Part shown: in pieces, positions 33,730 through 33,799 of the stretch
Numbering within the stretch: the stretch's first letter is position 1
Layout of the letters: the number at the start of each line of letters is the position of its first letter
Assembly (NCBI RefSeq): GCF_014650995.1
Contig: NZ_BMWA01000007.1
Location: forward strand, 1-33,799
Origin: Streptomyces viridiviolaceus
GTDB taxonomy: Bacteria; Actinomycetota; Actinomycetes; Streptomycetales; Streptomycetaceae
Reading direction: 5' to 3'
Length of the DNA: 33,799 bases
Position numbers and translations under genes: made by a program
The notes under the pieces: model-generated
Database searches by the model: none
What the model saw: only the letters and a program-made list of their open reading frames with translations
Told to the model about the DNA's origin: nothing

Positions 33730-33799
33730 CCGACCGGACCCGTCGGCGTCCGGCACCCGCTGTGCCGATGTGCTGCCGCGGTGGTGGGGCATCCGGACC

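Overview
The window looks like chromosomal DNA of a Streptomyces, or a very close relative. Evidence: very high G+C with strong G/C preference at third codon positions, frequent GTG starts, ATGA/GTGA start-stop overlaps, a full conservon (cvnABCD), hopanoid-type isoprenoid genes, and an actinobacterial c-di-AMP riboswitch in front of a cell-wall peptidase. From memory, the order ispG-dxs-aminotransferase-XRE/cupin-small protein and the tdh-kbl pair resemble the SCO6767-6771 and SCO6799-6800 regions of S. coelicolor. I could not check this.

Layout. 1-4667 (+): the end of a hopanoid/isoprenoid operon (ispG partial, dxs, hpnO-like aminotransferase), then an XRE-cupin regulator overlapping a 39-residue membrane peptide gene, closed by a terminator. 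4703-7040: a tyrosine/lipid phosphatase (-) divergent from a LysM-M23 peptidase (+) behind a ydaO-type c-di-AMP riboswitch. 7224-10675: SGNH hydrolase (+), a frameshifted TetR gene and a carboxymuconolactone decarboxylase-like gene (-), and an MBL-fold hydrolase (+). 10676-13141 is a scrappy zone: a THEP1-like NTPase and a PIMT-like methyltransferase (both -), mixed with gene debris that includes a fragment matching the neighbouring MBL gene. 13142-14665: an MftG-like GMC oxidoreductase. 14715-19748: a promoter, a 25-codon ORF and a hairpin, followed by xdhABC (molybdenum hydroxylase, xanthine dehydrogenase type). 19777-19828 is a perfect 52-bp palindrome separating xdhC from a convergent isochorismatase-fold gene. 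20788-22908: a secreted PQQ-type sugar dehydrogenase with a PKD domain. 23279-27316: a conservon (kinase-like CvnA, roadblock CvnB, DUF742 CvnC, GTPase CvnD) plus a GAF protein. 27509-30681: threonine catabolism (tdh, kbl) and a LysR regulator. 30728-33729: XRE-cupin plus GNAT acetyltransferase, a MmcQ/YjbR protein and an MFS exporter. The last two genes each sit behind a RecA-NDp/PafBC-like DNA-damage promoter motif.

How the genes work together. IspG and Dxs raise flux through the MEP pathway and the aminotransferase finishes an amino-hopanoid side chain. XdhA and XdhB form the enzyme and XdhC matures it. CvnA-D plus GAF would form a membrane-associated signalling complex. Tdh and Kbl convert threonine to glycine and acetyl-CoA. 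Most of this is ordinary Streptomyces biology. The parts most worth a second look are regulatory: tandem TTGCC-N5-GGYAA boxes at 3852-3886, the leader unit before xdhA, overlapping palindromes before the PQQ dehydrogenase, and two damage-type promoters at the right end, one followed by a leader with two hairpins and an upstream ORF. I found no CRISPR array, insertion sequence, phage gene, tRNA or rRNA.
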